Assembly: GCF_900142955.1 (NCBI RefSeq)
Contig: NZ_FRCP01000009.1
Location: 221,034 to 285,033, forward strand
Source of the DNA: Anaerosporobacter mobilis DSM 15930
GTDB lineage: Bacteria > Bacillota > Clostridia > Lachnospirales > Lachnospiraceae
Reading direction: 5' to 3'
Length of the DNA: 64,000 nucleotides
Part shown: positions 9,058-18,947 of the stretch, piece after piece
Layout: every line of letters begins with the position of its first letter
Position numbering within the stretch: the first letter of the stretch is position 1
Made by a program: the position numbers and the translations under genes
Notes under the pieces: generated by a model
The model's input: the letters and a program-made list of their open reading frames with translations, nothing else
Database searches by the model: none
Told to the model about the DNA's origin: nothing

Positions 9058-9246
9058 ATGGCGAAATATAGAGAAACAGTATGCTTGTATTATGTTGCAT
9101 TAGGGGAATGTAAAAAAGGTAGAGATGCGTGTCATGAGCATTATTGTCAAAAATGTAATAAATATTACCCTAGAGCAAAAGAAAGGCATATCAATCAGAA
9201 AAAGAAAAGTATACAAGATTTAAAGAAAAATGAACGATATGATTAG
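9058..9246 (+). CDS. Small Cys-rich, probably zinc-binding protein next to RtcB
   Basis: 62 residues behind AAGGAGG. Cysteines at 9, 18, 25, 30 and 33 with His27 give a compact zinc-finger-like arrangement (CLYYVALGEC ... CHEHYCQKC), followed by a Lys/Arg-rich tail (residues 40-60) that could contact nucleic acid. It ends 35 bases before rtcB and is probably co-transcribed. No family name can be given from sequence alone. Pairing with an RNA ligase suggests an RNA-binding accessory, which is inference. Confidence 0.75.
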   Translation: MAKYRETVCLYYVALGECKKGRDACHEHYCQKCNKYYPRAKERHINQKKKSIQDLKKNERYD

Positions 9247-9281
9247 TGGAATTACAGAGATTAAGGAGAATAGATTGAGAT

Positions 9282-10493
9282 ATGATTATAATAGAAGGCA
9301 AGTATAACATAGCGAAAGTTTTCACAGATGTAGTGGAAGAAACTGCATTGTCACAGATTAAAACATTATGTGATCAGGAATTCGTGAAGGATTCAAAGCT
9401 TCGAATTATGCCTGATGTGCATGCGGGAGCAGGTTGTACTATCGGGACAACCATGACGATTAGAGATAAGATTGTTCCGAATCTGGTTGGAGTGGATATT
9501 GGATGTGGTATGGAAACCATTCAGGTTAAGAACAAACATATAGAATTACAGAAGTTAGACAAATTAATCTACGAAGAGATACCATCTGGTTTCAATATTC
9601 GAAAGAAGCCACATAAATACAACGATGAAGTTGATTTAACTGCTCTTAGATGCAGGCTAGATGCTAAAATCAATATAGCAAGAGCGCAGATGTCACTTGG
9701 AACCTTAGGTGGAGGAAATCATTTCATAGAAGTGGACCAAGATGAGGAAGGAAACTTGTATATCGTTGTTCATTCAGGCTCAAGACATCTTGGACTTGAA
9801 GTGGCAAATTACTATCAAGAACAAGCCTATCGTTCATTGAACCAAAACACGGCACAAGATATCTACCACCTTGCAGAAGAATATAAGGCAGTTGGAAAAG
9901 ATCATGAAATTCAATCTGCCATCAAAGCGTTGAAGAAGCAAATTAAGACTGAAATTCCAAAGCAACTAACCTATGTATCTGGTAGGCTAATGGAAGATTA
10001 TATACATGATATGAAGATTGTTCAAAGATTTGCAATGTTGAATCGTAAGGCAATGATGGATGTAATCATTAAGGGGATGAAACTCAAAGTAGTAGAGGAG
10101 TTCACAACAATCCATAATTATATTGATATTGAAAACATGATACTAAGAAAAGGTGCTGTGTCAGCTACAAAGGGTGAGAAGCTATTAATTCCTATTAATA
10201 TGAGAGATGGTTCTCTGATTTGCATTGGTAAGGGGAATCCAGATTGGAATCAATCTGCACCACATGGAGCAGGTCGTTTAATGTCAAGAAAGCAGGCTAA
10301 GAATGCCTACACCGTATCGGAATTTAAGAAAGAGATGAAAGGAATCTATACGACATCCGTTAATGATAAAACTTTAGATGAGTGCCCTATGGCATATAAA
10401 GGTATGGAGGACATTGTGAGCAATATAGCGGATACGGTTGAGATTATGGAGGTGATTAAACCAATCTATAACTTCAAGGCTGGAGAAGAGTAG
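9282..10493 (+). CDS. rtcB: RtcB-type RNA ligase
   Basis: 403 residues, the short bacterial RtcB form. RtcB joins 2',3'-cyclic phosphate or 3'-phosphate RNA ends to 5'-hydroxyl ends using GTP and manganese. Signatures present are PDVHAGAGCTIG near residue 45, the metal cysteine in VGVDIGCGM near 71, GTLGGGNHFIEV near 142, HSGSRHLG near 166 and SAPHGAGRLMS near 327, whose histidine is the guanylylated residue in characterised RtcB. AAGGAG precedes the ATG. No RtcA, RtcR or archease gene is adjacent, so this is a stand-alone repair ligase with the small Cys-rich protein as its only partner. A terminator follows. Confidence 0.93.
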   Translation: MIIIEGKYNIAKVFTDVVEETALSQIKTLCDQEFVKDSKLRIMPDVHAGAGCTIGTTMTIRDKIVPNLVGVDIGCGMETIQVKNKHIELQKLDKLIYEEIPSGFNIRKKPHKYNDEVDLTALRCRLDAKINIARAQMSLGTLGGGNHFIEVDQDEEGNLYIVVHSGSRHLGLEVANYYQEQAYRSLNQNTAQDIYHLAEEYKAVGKDHEIQSAIKALKKQIKTEIPKQLTYVSGRLMEDYIHDMKIVQRFAMLNRKAMMDVIIKGMKLKVVEEFTTIHNYIDIENMILRKGAVSATKGEKLLIPINMRDGSLICIGKGNPDWNQSAPHGAGRLMSRKQAKNAYTVSEFKKEMKGIYTTSVNDKTLDECPMAYKGMEDIVSNIADTVEIMEVIKPIYNFKAGEE

Positions 10494-10523
10494 TTAAATG
10501 TAGCATAGAAAATGTATAAGTAT

Positions 10524-10564
10524 AAAAACAATGCAATTTTTATTTAAGTTGCATTGTTTTTTTT
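10524..10564 (+). terminator. Terminator after rtcB
   Basis: AAAAACAATGCAA (10524-10536) and TTGCATTGTTTTT (10549-10561) form a perfect stem that runs into a T-tract to 10564. The remaining sequence up to 10696 shows no gene. Confidence 0.85.
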
Positions 10565-10696
10565 GAGAGGGATTGCTTAATTAAATTGATTTAGTGACTT
10601 AAGGACCTAATAACTTAATGACTTTATTAGGATGATAAGATTATGACGAAAAGAACGAAAAATTTAACAAGATATCCCTAAAGAATAAACAAAATG

Positions 10697-10725
10697 TTTA
10701 ATTATGATATAAAATATGGTATAAT
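10697..10725 (+). promoter_or_regulatory. Candidate promoter for the amidase gene
   Basis: A perfect TATAAT at 10720-10725 lies 37 bases before the amidase ATG. The matching -35 position (TTTAAT, 17-base spacer) is poor, so only the -10 is well supported. Confidence 0.4.
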
Positions 10726-10761
10726 TTGGACTAAAATGTGTTAATAAGAAGGGAATTCTAG

Positions 10762-11700
10762 ATGAAAAAAGGGTGGGATAAAAAATTAGTTGTAATAATG
10801 ATAGCTACATTACTTATTAGTGTTACTTTGAGTGGATGCAATAAGAAGAAAACGGTGGAAGACAAGAGCATAGGCAATGAATCGGAAGTAGAGGAGATAG
10901 TAAGCGAGAGTAAAGAAGATGTAGATATTACGAATGACACAGAGGAGAAAGAAACAGAAGATAACACAAAAGATAAGAATAGATTAGAAGGTTACATAGA
11001 GCAAGAAGAAAATAGTAGGCAAGTAGAAGATATGGAACAAGAAAATACTATGGAATCAGATGAGGAAACGAAAAAGGTAATTGTTATAGATGCAGGGCAT
11101 CAGGCAAAGGGAAATTCAGAGAAAGAGCCAATCGGACCTGGAGCGACGACTGAGAAACCCAAAGTAAGTTCAGGAACACAAGGGATTAAGACCAAAGTTC
11201 CAGAATACAAAGTGAATTTGCAGGTCTCATTGAAATTAGAGAAGATATTAACCGAAGCAGGATATGAAGTGATTATGATAAGGACAACCGATGAGGTTAA
11301 CATATCGAATTCAGAACGTGCAACGATTGCCAATGATAATAATGCAGACGCCTTTATACGAATACACTGTAATGGATCTGAAGATTCAAAGGTTACTGGT
11401 GCATTAACCATATGCCAAACGAAGGAGAATCCATTCTGTGGAGAAGCATTATACAAAAGCTCATATACATTGGCGAGAGAGGTACTAGATGCATTATGCG
11501 AAGAAACAGGTGCCAATAGTAAAGGGATTATGGAGACCGATACCATGAGCGGAATTAACTGGTGTAAGGTTCCAGTTGTTATTGTGGAGATGGGCTACAT
11601 GACCAATGAAAAGGAAGATGAACTTTTGAATACAGGTAGCTATCAAGACCAATTAGCAACGGGAATAGCGAATGGGGTAATGAGTTATCTAGAGGATTGA
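10762..11700 (+). CDS. N-acetylmuramoyl-L-alanine amidase (Amidase_3) lipoprotein
   Basis: 312 residues. A lipobox (TLSGC, Cys26) follows a short hydrophobic signal, so the protein is exported and lipid-anchored. Residues about 30-110 are an acidic Glu/Asp/Asn linker. The catalytic domain, about 112-310, has the zinc-binding histidine in VIDAGHQ, the zinc glutamate in VPEYKVN, the second histidine in RIHCNGS and the catalytic glutamate in VEMGYMTN, as in LytC/CwlM-type amidases that cut the stem peptide from muramic acid. The next gene starts 20 bases downstream and is probably co-expressed, suggesting wall remodelling in the same pathway. Confidence 0.93.
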   Translation: MKKGWDKKLVVIMIATLLISVTLSGCNKKKTVEDKSIGNESEVEEIVSESKEDVDITNDTEEKETEDNTKDKNRLEGYIEQEENSRQVEDMEQENTMESDEETKKVIVIDAGHQAKGNSEKEPIGPGATTEKPKVSSGTQGIKTKVPEYKVNLQVSLKLEKILTEAGYEVIMIRTTDEVNISNSERATIANDNNADAFIRIHCNGSEDSKVTGALTICQTKENPFCGEALYKSSYTLAREVLDALCEETGANSKGIMETDTMSGINWCKVPVVIVEMGYMTNEKEDELLNTGSYQDQLATGIANGVMSYLED

Positions 11701-11720
11701 TAAGAGGGGAGACATAAGAT

Positions 11721-13907
11721 ATGTTTTGTGTGAAATGTGGAACAAGGATTCCAGAAGAAAGTAATTTTTGCCCGAATTGTGGTGCTGAGGTTAAGAAAAG
11801 TAGTAGTGTAGAAGATAGTATGAATTCACCTTTGATGGTAAGCGAACCAGTACCTCAGATGCAAAGCCAACCAGTACCTCAGGTGCCGAACGAATTAGCA
11901 TCACAGATACCGGGCGAGCAATCGCCACAGTTGATGAATGATCATATTGTAGCAACAGTACCACAAGAGGAGGTAAAAAAGAAGAAAACAACGGTAATTG
12001 TTGCTTTCGTATTAGCTGTAGTAGTTTTAGTAGTAATGTTAATAATGGTAATAATACTATTTACAAATAGAGATAAGGCAACTCAAAAAAAAGAAGAAGA
12101 AACACTCCATGTAACGAATGAGGATACCGTAGCAGATACACAAGAAGAGGAACCAGTGATCTTAGATGAAATCGATACTAATGCGGAAGGGGAAACGGAA
12201 GAGGAATCAGTTGTTGAGACCGAAGAAACAAAGTTCATTAGCATGATAAGGGCACTGAATGAATCAGATGCTTCTCTTGAGAAGATAGATGTATATGAAG
12301 ATAATTATGAACCAGAAGACCGAAAGAGTAGTTATCAATGGAATCCAGAATTATTCTACTCTTTGGAAGATATTAGCCCAGATAGTTACGAAGACGGTCT
12401 AATCAACGGATATATGATAGAAAAAAAGCAGTTATTAAACGCAGATACGAATAACCTAATGGAGTATGAGATTTATCGGAATCTGGAAACTGACACAGTG
12501 AATAAGATTGTAAGTATTGAATATAAGGAAGATATATTGGAAATTACAGATTATTATTATACGGACAATGGTAAAGTAAACTTTGTATTCGTAAGAGAAG
12601 ATACCAATTATGTACCTTCTTATGCGATTCCTTCTAAATCTGGTCGAAGGTACTATTACAACAAAGACACTTTGGTGAAGTGGCGTATTGTAGAAGATGG
12701 AGAGCAGAAGAACTTTGTTGCAGGGAAAGAAGAAAAGGAGCGCGGTGGTAATTCTGGTAAGGTAATCTTATATAAGGATTTAAGTGAAGAGAAACAAACG
12801 AATTATAATAAGACAGAGAAAAAGATGTTAAATGCGGCATACAATACATATAAAATTGCACTAGATGCACAGGGATTAAGTAACATCATAGGCTATGTAA
12901 CAGATACATCAGGGCAGCCACTTAACGGGGCAACGATTCATCTATATTCAGAGGATTATGAAACAGAAGTATATAGTTGCAATGTGGATACAGAGGGAAA
13001 ATACGCAATTGTAATCCCATCGCAAGAGAGAGGTTACCGTATTGAAATAACGAAAGAAGGATATGTAACTACAGTGCTATATGATATTCAACTGAATAAA
13101 CAATTAATTGGCGTCTACCAAGAAACCATCTGCTTGGTTGAAGATAATATGAATACGGATTGTAATACCCAGTTGGTAGTCTGTGATGCTTTCAATAGGG
13201 CTTATGACTACGAGGGAATGCTTCGTATAGATAATGCAACAATTAGGATTCGTAAGGGTGTTAATAACAAGTACGGAGAAATCTCAGGGAATGCTAAAAC
13301 TGACTCGGATGGAATTGTATATTTGCTTCTGAAGCCAGGAATGTATACCGTAGAGGTAAGTAAACCAGGATATGCAGTCACGTATTATACCATAACGGTT
13401 GTACAGAACAACATGATGATTACGATTAATACAACACCTATCTTAAATGATGGTGAAATACGAATTGTACTAACGTGGGAGGATACCCCAAGAGATCTCG
13501 ATTCCCATCTATTTACACCATATGATAGCACCAGTGGAGATACCACCTATCACATATGGTATGGTAACTCATGGGATAATAACGCGAACAATCTTGATGT
13601 TGACGATGTAGACGGATATGGACCAGAGACGATGACCATTAACAATCTAGGAAATGGCTTATACAAATACTACGTAGCTGATTATACAAATTGTAGCAAT
13701 GGATATACAGACTCAGAAGAGATGTCCTACTCTAACGCAACAGTAGATGTCTATAGTGCAGATGGACTTGTACAAACGTTCCATGTACCAACTAATCGCC
13801 CAGGGGTTATCTGGGAGGTGTTCGAAATCCGAAATAAAACTGTTGTACCAATTCAGAGATATTACAATAATCTGGATAACAAGACTTGGTGGAATAATGA
13901 GAAGTAA
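11721..13907 (+). CDS. Zinc-ribbon, single-pass membrane protein with extracellular beta domains
   Basis: 728 residues. The N-terminus is a zinc ribbon (Cys3, 6, 17, 20) on the cytoplasmic side. Residues 30-85 are a Pro/Gln-rich linker with a short repeat (PVPQ). One membrane segment lies at about 90-115, then an acidic linker. Two carboxypeptidase-regulatory/Cna-B-like domains follow at about 390-460 (GQPLNGATIHLYS) and 497-555 (SDGIVYLLLKPGMYTVEV). The last 140 residues form a beta domain (VLTWEDTPRDLDSHLFTP) resembling the YfaP-type bacterial domain. It follows the amidase lipoprotein by 20 bases. A structural or sensing role at the wall is plausible; no enzyme motif is seen. Confidence 0.8.
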   Translation: MFCVKCGTRIPEESNFCPNCGAEVKKSSSVEDSMNSPLMVSEPVPQMQSQPVPQVPNELASQIPGEQSPQLMNDHIVATVPQEEVKKKKTTVIVAFVLAVVVLVVMLIMVIILFTNRDKATQKKEEETLHVTNEDTVADTQEEEPVILDEIDTNAEGETEEESVVETEETKFISMIRALNESDASLEKIDVYEDNYEPEDRKSSYQWNPELFYSLEDISPDSYEDGLINGYMIEKKQLLNADTNNLMEYEIYRNLETDTVNKIVSIEYKEDILEITDYYYTDNGKVNFVFVREDTNYVPSYAIPSKSGRRYYYNKDTLVKWRIVEDGEQKNFVAGKEEKERGGNSGKVILYKDLSEEKQTNYNKTEKKMLNAAYNTYKIALDAQGLSNIIGYVTDTSGQPLNGATIHLYSEDYETEVYSCNVDTEGKYAIVIPSQERGYRIEITKEGYVTTVLYDIQLNKQLIGVYQETICLVEDNMNTDCNTQLVVCDAFNRAYDYEGMLRIDNATIRIRKGVNNKYGEISGNAKTDSDGIVYLLLKPGMYTVEVSKPGYAVTYYTITVVQNNMMITINTTPILNDGEIRIVLTWEDTPRDLDSHLFTPYDSTSGDTTYHIWYGNSWDNNANNLDVDDVDGYGPETMTINNLGNGLYKYYVADYTNCSNGYTDSEEMSYSNATVDVYSADGLVQTFHVPTNRPGVIWEVFEIRNKTVVPIQRYYNNLDNKTWWNNEK

Positions 13908-13984
13908 GGAGTCAGGTACATTATTATTAGAGTAGTTACAGTAGAAACAGAAAAACATTCTGAAGAGATAAAGGGGGGAATATT

Positions 13985-14755
13985 ATGATTAAAATTAATG
14001 ATTCTGATAGAAGTAACCTAAGTAAGCTTTGTTCCATCAGAAAAGACGATAACTTACTACAATGGTTTCTTGAAGGAAACCCATACTCTGCTGCATGGGT
14101 AGATGATGTTATGAATCCAGAAGTAGCAATCATCATAGCTGCTGATTTTTGCTATCTCTTGGGGGAAGTCAAGCATCCTGCTAAAATAGAACAGATTTTG
14201 GAAGAGAATGCCCGTCATAAGATAATTATTCCATGCGGAACACATTGGGGTACATATTTGAATGATTACATGTCCAAAAAAGTCCGTTGTTATAGTAGAT
14301 ACGCGATAAAACATGAACCTAATGTTTTTGATAAGAGTAACTTAGATCAATTAATTCAGAAACTTAATCCTGTATATGAAATAAGACAAATAGATGAAGA
14401 CATATACAAGGAAGTTCTTGGTATAGATTGGGCAGCTGACGGATGTTGTTTTTTTAGGTCTTATGAGGATTTTAAGAAAAATGGCTTGGGATATGTTATA
14501 GTAAAAGATGAACAAATTGTATGTATTGCATCCTCGTATACTTCATACAGAAATACAATTGGAGTAACGATAGGAACATTAGATGAATACAGGAGACAGG
14601 GACTTGCAGCGGCTTGTGCGGCTACTTTAATCTTGGAATGCCTAGAAAGAGGTATCTACCCTGAATGGGAAGCATCAAATATGAATTCAGTAGCTTTATC
14701 AGAAAAATTGGGATACCATTTTGATAAGGCATTTGATGTCTATTCTCTTGTATAA
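13985..14755 (+). CDS. GNAT family N-acetyltransferase, Acetyltransf_2-like with N-terminal extension
   Basis: 256 residues behind AAGGGGGG. The C-terminal third has the GNAT acetyl-CoA pocket: GTLDEYRRQGLAAACA near residue 198 fits the R/Q-x-x-G-x-G/A motif, followed by NMNSVALSEKLGY, the usual last helix and strand. The N-terminal 120 residues match the long extension seen in the ZmaR-like GNAT group, whose best-known member modifies the antibiotic zwittermicin A. The substrate here is unknown; self-resistance or small-molecule acetylation is possible. A perfect 19-base terminator stem follows. Confidence 0.82.
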   Translation: MIKINDSDRSNLSKLCSIRKDDNLLQWFLEGNPYSAAWVDDVMNPEVAIIIAADFCYLLGEVKHPAKIEQILEENARHKIIIPCGTHWGTYLNDYMSKKVRCYSRYAIKHEPNVFDKSNLDQLIQKLNPVYEIRQIDEDIYKEVLGIDWAADGCCFFRSYEDFKKNGLGYVIVKDEQIVCIASSYTSYRNTIGVTIGTLDEYRRQGLAAACAATLILECLERGIYPEWEASNMNSVALSEKLGYHFDKAFDVYSLV

Positions 14756-14796
14756 ATTCCTAAGCAGGTGCAACAGTAGGTGCCAATGTATTCATA

Positions 14797-14841
14797 GGAC
14801 AAAGAAAAAGCTGAGATAAATACTCAGCTTTTTCTTTGTCC
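14797..14841 (+). terminator. Terminator after the GNAT gene
   Basis: Perfect 19-base inverted repeats at 14797-14815 and 14823-14841 (begin GGACAAAG, end CTTTGTCC) with a seven-base loop and internal T/A runs. The stretch from 14842 to 15148 otherwise holds only AT-rich sequence; TATAAT near 15067 is a possible -10 for the next gene. Confidence 0.85.
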
Positions 14842-15148
14842 TAGCACGATCATATCGAGAAGGGATTCCCGTACTTTTTTAATAGGATGCGTTGCTATAA
14901 TAAGGACTGAAAAGTATGATGTTTAAGTATATCGCGTTAGGGGAGTTTAATGTTTGGGGTTAATAGTTGAGAATTATATGTAGAAGGTTGAAACATTTTA
15001 ATAAACAATAAATTGTGGTATAAACTCAACGAATTAATCACAAACTAACAATATACTTGTACTTATTATATAATACAACAATGCTGTTAGTCAACTTCTT
15101 TTGCATTTATTTTTATTGTATAATTGCCACTAGGAAGGTGAATACATT

Positions 15149-15487
15149 ATGGACATAGGAAATAGATTGGCCAAGCAAAGAAAAAAATATGGATATACGC
15201 AAAAACAACTTGCTGATAAACTGAACTTATCACAGCAAATAATTAGTAATATTGAAAGAGAAGCTTCTGCACCGGACATACATTTCCTAAAGGCAACCGC
15301 TGACTTATATAAAATTACGATTGATGAATTAATAGGTAGGGAAGCAATTTATGAAACAAAAAGTAGTACAGAAAAGCAAATCTTAGACGTAGTTAGAGAA
15401 ATGAATGACTATGAAAAAGAATTGAGTTTAGGGCTTGTGAATCAGATCGTTCAGAATAGAAAAAAGAATAAGGATAAGAATAGATAA
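15149..15487 (+). CDS. XRE-family transcriptional regulator
   Basis: 112 residues. An N-terminal lambda-repressor type helix-turn-helix covers about residues 5-60 (KQLADKLNLSQQIISNIER). The next 50 residues are helical and charged, ending in KNKDKNR, and probably serve for dimerisation. There is no ligand or peptidase domain. AGGAAGGTG precedes the ATG. Its own terminator separates it from the helicase gene 115 bases downstream, so regulation of that gene is possible but not shown. Confidence 0.88.
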   Translation: MDIGNRLAKQRKKYGYTQKQLADKLNLSQQIISNIEREASAPDIHFLKATADLYKITIDELIGREAIYETKSSTEKQILDVVREMNDYEKELSLGLVNQIVQNRKKNKDKNR

Positions 15488-15524
15488 AAGCATTGCGATT
15501 TTTGATAAATTGCAATGCTTTTTG
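15486..15524 (+). terminator. Terminator after the XRE regulator
   Basis: AAAAGCATTGC (15486-15496) pairs perfectly with GCAATGCTTTT (15512-15522), followed by further T residues. The stem overlaps the stop codon region of the regulator. Confidence 0.8.
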
Positions 15525-15602
15525 TAGTTATATATACATTGTACATGTTATAATGTATATATATTATGAAATAAAAATAACGTATGAACAATAGGTGAGA
15601 AT

Positions 15603-18600
15603 ATGATTTATAATAAAAACAATATGCAAGGAGACTTTGAGCGAGCAGCCTTGCAAGCGGGTAAAGAACTTTATGAGAATCATCGGGTTACCATAACACA
15701 TTTTCAAGGCTTTTACTATGAAAACAGTACCGATATTGTATATGAAGTACATGCTAAGGTACAAGGAGATTCAAAGAATGTATTCGAGGTTCAATTTCTT
15801 TTGCAGCATTCTTGCATCTCAGGTGAGAGATGTTGTTGCTCACAGAAAGAGAATAGCTATGTTCCTTATTGGGATCTTGCAAGAAGACGTTGTAGACATA
15901 TTGCGGCAACCATGTTTGAACTGATGGATTACGTGCAAGAGCATCCTGATTGTATCGAAACAGACTGGAAAATGGCTAATATGATTATTGGCTATCAAAA
16001 CGAATCCATAGCGAAAACATTGGTCTCTACGGATGAAAAGATCCTACTAGAGCCTATTATAGAGAAGAATGGTGAGGAATACAGAGTACTTTTTAAAATC
16101 GGCAATAAGAAGAAGTATGTAATTAAGAATCTATACGAATTCGTTGATGATATACAATCAGGTGCAAAAGTAGCCTATGGGAAAGATCTAGAAGTGGTAC
16201 ATCATATAGACATCTTCGAAGAAAAAAGCAAAGAACTTGTGATTTTTATCTTGGCAAAGGTGGCGGAGACGAGAACATTCTTAAACGAAATTAACTATTA
16301 CAATTATGGTAGACTTCCAAAGAAACGCCATATTACGTTAACACCTAGTGTGCTTGATGACTTCTTTCAGATTATGGAAGGCGAAACAATTACAATGGTG
16401 GATAAAGAAGTGGAATCGAAGAAAGAGGGAACGAAACAGATTCAATTGGTTAGGGAGAATCCCAAGGTACCAGTAGTAATCGATCGATTCTCTCCTTCTG
16501 TATTATTTGGTGCAGATGACGTTATGAAACCAAAAGACTTCGCGGGTATTACCGTATCAGTTCAAATAGATGGCTATATGCAAGGAAAACAATATGCCTA
16601 TGTCTTAATGTCGGACAAACTATTTAGAGCGGATGAAGATTTTAAGTATGCTATGCAATCTTTCCTTAAAACAGTTGATAAGAATGGTAAGCGAGATTTT
16701 ATCGTAGGAGAATTTGTTGCAGGATTTTATCAACAAGTTTTAAATAAGATACGCAACTATATCGATTTGCAAGAATATGATCATGAAGAAATTGCGGCAG
16801 CCCTTCCACCAGATCCAGTATTTGAAATCTATATGGACAAAGTGGAAGAGAATGTATTCTGTGAGGTAAAGGCTAGTTATGGAGAAGAGTCGTATAATAT
16901 ATACGATGAGTGTGAAGCGCATCAAAAAATATGCAATCAAACAGAGGAATTTCAAGTAGCAGCAGTCGTGAATCGTTATCTACCATATCGAGATGAGAAG
17001 CAGGTGATGAATCATTGTGGAAATGATGATGAAGTGATTTATCGTTTACTAGATGAGGGAATCGAAGACTTAATGCAATATGGTCAGCTGTTTATCTCAG
17101 ATGGACTACAAAGAATGAAGATAAATGCAAGTCCAAAGATTTCAGTTGGTGTATCTATAAATCATAATCTGCTAGATTTAACCATTGATTCTAGTGAAGT
17201 TGATTTTCATGAATTGCAAGAAATATTAAGTAGCTATCGAATGAAAAAGCGTTATCATAGATTAAATAACGGCAATTTCCTTCAATTAGAAGACAATTCA
17301 TTAACTGCTCTTAGTGAATTAATGGAGAGTACGCATCTATCGGTCAAGGATTTGACTAAAGGTAAGTTGCATATACCGGCTTATCGTGCCTTGTATTTGG
17401 ATAAAATCTTACAAGAGAGCGAAGGAATCCATTACGCTAGGGATAAAAAAGTGAAGGAAATGCTTCGAAACTTCAAGGCTATTGAAGAGAGCGAATTCGA
17501 AGTTCCAAAAGAACTTGAAGATATTCTACGCCCTTATCAAAAGGTGGGATACCAGTGGTTGCGTACGATGGAAGCGTATCAATTCGGTGGAATCTTAGCA
17601 GATGATATGGGACTCGGTAAAACAGTGCAGATGATAGCCGTTTTATTATCAGCAAAGTTAGAAGGAAAAGAGGGAACAAGCCTAATCGTTTGTCCAGCAT
17701 CCTTGATTTATAACTGGGAAAACGAATGCCATCAATTTGCACCAGCTTTACAGGTAAAAGTGGTAGCAGGAACAGTGGAAGAACGAACGAACTTATTGCG
17801 TGACGTAATTGAAGAAAAGGAAAAGGTGGATGTCTTAATCACCTCTTATGACTTGTTAAAACGAGACATTGAGCAGTATGAATCTATACCATTTTTATAC
17901 GAGATTATTGATGAGGCCCAGTACATCAAGAATCAGGCGACTATGGGAGCGAAGGCGGTAAAGATTATCAATGCCAAGATCAGGTTTGCCTTAACTGGAA
18001 CACCAATCGAAAATCGACTAAGTGAGTTATGGAGTATATTCGACTACTTAATGCCAGGATTTTTGTATCGATATGAACAGTTCAAGAAAGAGATGGAAGT
18101 ACCAATTACAAAGAGACAGGAAGAAGATGTAACGGTAAGACTCAAGAAAATGGTTGCGCCATTTATCTTACGACGATTAAAGAAAGATGTATTAAAAGAC
18201 CTCCCAGACATATTAGAGCAAGTTACGTATGCTAAGATGGCAAAAGAACAACGTTCCATCTATGAAGCGTATACCGAGAAGGTAAGAGCGGGGTTAGCGG
18301 GGCAAAGTAAGGAAGAGTTTGCTTCTAGTAAACTTAAAATCTTAGCGGAATTAACTAAACTACGTCAAATCTGTTGCGATCCAACCTTACTATATGAAAA
18401 CTATGAAGAGGAATCGGCAAAACTAGCTACTTGTATGGAATTACTTCATAACGCTGTGGATGGCAACCATAAAGTACTGTTATTCTCACAATTCACCTCC
18501 ATGCTTTCTATTATAGAGGAACGGTTAAAACAAGAAGGAATTACGTATTATAAGATTACAGGAGCAACGAAGAAAGAAGAGCGAATTCAACTAGTAAACA

Positions 18601-18947
18601 AGTTTAACGAAGATGATACGACAGTATTCCTAATCTCATTAAAGGCAGGAGGAACGGGTCTTAATCTAACCGGTGCGGATATTGTAATCCACTTTGACCC
18701 ATGGTGGAATGTAGCAGCACAAAACCAAGCGACCGATCGTGCGCATCGAATTGGCCAAAAGAATGTAGTAACGGTATTCAAACTCATCATGCAAGATACC
18801 ATCGAAGAGAAAATCATGAAGATGCAGCTGGCTAAGAAAGACCTTGCGGATCAGATTATTAGTGAGGATACGAATCAATTGCAGAATATGACGAGAGAGG
18901 ATTTTGAGGAGTTGCTGGGGGAGGGAATATGTGTTTTAACTGTCTAA
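15603..18947 (+). CDS. SWIM zinc-finger SNF2-family helicase
   Basis: 1114 residues, a typical length for the clostridial SWIM-SNF2 proteins. A SWIM-type zinc site lies at about 75-105 (RCCCSQ ... RRRCRHIAA). The middle 550 residues match the poorly characterised SNF2-associated region. The motor follows: Walker A in ADDMGLGKTVQ near residue 666, the DEAQ box near 770, LTGTPIENR near 798, and the C-terminal lobe with SLKAGGTGLNLTGA and QATDRAHRIGQ near 1020-1045. Such ATPases translocate on double-stranded DNA and remodel protein-DNA complexes; bacterial RapA acts on RNA polymerase. The exact target here is unknown. AGGTGAG precedes the ATG. Confidence 0.93.
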   Translation: MIYNKNNMQGDFERAALQAGKELYENHRVTITHFQGFYYENSTDIVYEVHAKVQGDSKNVFEVQFLLQHSCISGERCCCSQKENSYVPYWDLARRRCRHIAATMFELMDYVQEHPDCIETDWKMANMIIGYQNESIAKTLVSTDEKILLEPIIEKNGEEYRVLFKIGNKKKYVIKNLYEFVDDIQSGAKVAYGKDLEVVHHIDIFEEKSKELVIFILAKVAETRTFLNEINYYNYGRLPKKRHITLTPSVLDDFFQIMEGETITMVDKEVESKKEGTKQIQLVRENPKVPVVIDRFSPSVLFGADDVMKPKDFAGITVSVQIDGYMQGKQYAYVLMSDKLFRADEDFKYAMQSFLKTVDKNGKRDFIVGEFVAGFYQQVLNKIRNYIDLQEYDHEEIAAALPPDPVFEIYMDKVEENVFCEVKASYGEESYNIYDECEAHQKICNQTEEFQVAAVVNRYLPYRDEKQVMNHCGNDDEVIYRLLDEGIEDLMQYGQLFISDGLQRMKINASPKISVGVSINHNLLDLTIDSSEVDFHELQEILSSYRMKKRYHRLNNGNFLQLEDNSLTALSELMESTHLSVKDLTKGKLHIPAYRALYLDKILQESEGIHYARDKKVKEMLRNFKAIEESEFEVPKELEDILRPYQKVGYQWLRTMEAYQFGGILADDMGLGKTVQMIAVLLSAKLEGKEGTSLIVCPASLIYNWENECHQFAPALQVKVVAGTVEERTNLLRDVIEEKEKVDVLITSYDLLKRDIEQYESIPFLYEIIDEAQYIKNQATMGAKAVKIINAKIRFALTGTPIENRLSELWSIFDYLMPGFLYRYEQFKKEMEVPITKRQEEDVTVRLKKMVAPFILRRLKKDVLKDLPDILEQVTYAKMAKEQRSIYEAYTEKVRAGLAGQSKEEFASSKLKILAELTKLRQICCDPTLLYENYEEESAKLATCMELLHNAVDGNHKVLLFSQFTSMLSIIEERLKQEGITYYKITGATKKEERIQLVNKFNEDDTTVFLISLKAGGTGLNLTGADIVIHFDPWWNVAAQNQATDRAHRIGQKNVVTVFKLIMQDTIEEKIMKMQLAKKDLADQIISEDTNQLQNMTREDFEELLGEGICVLTV

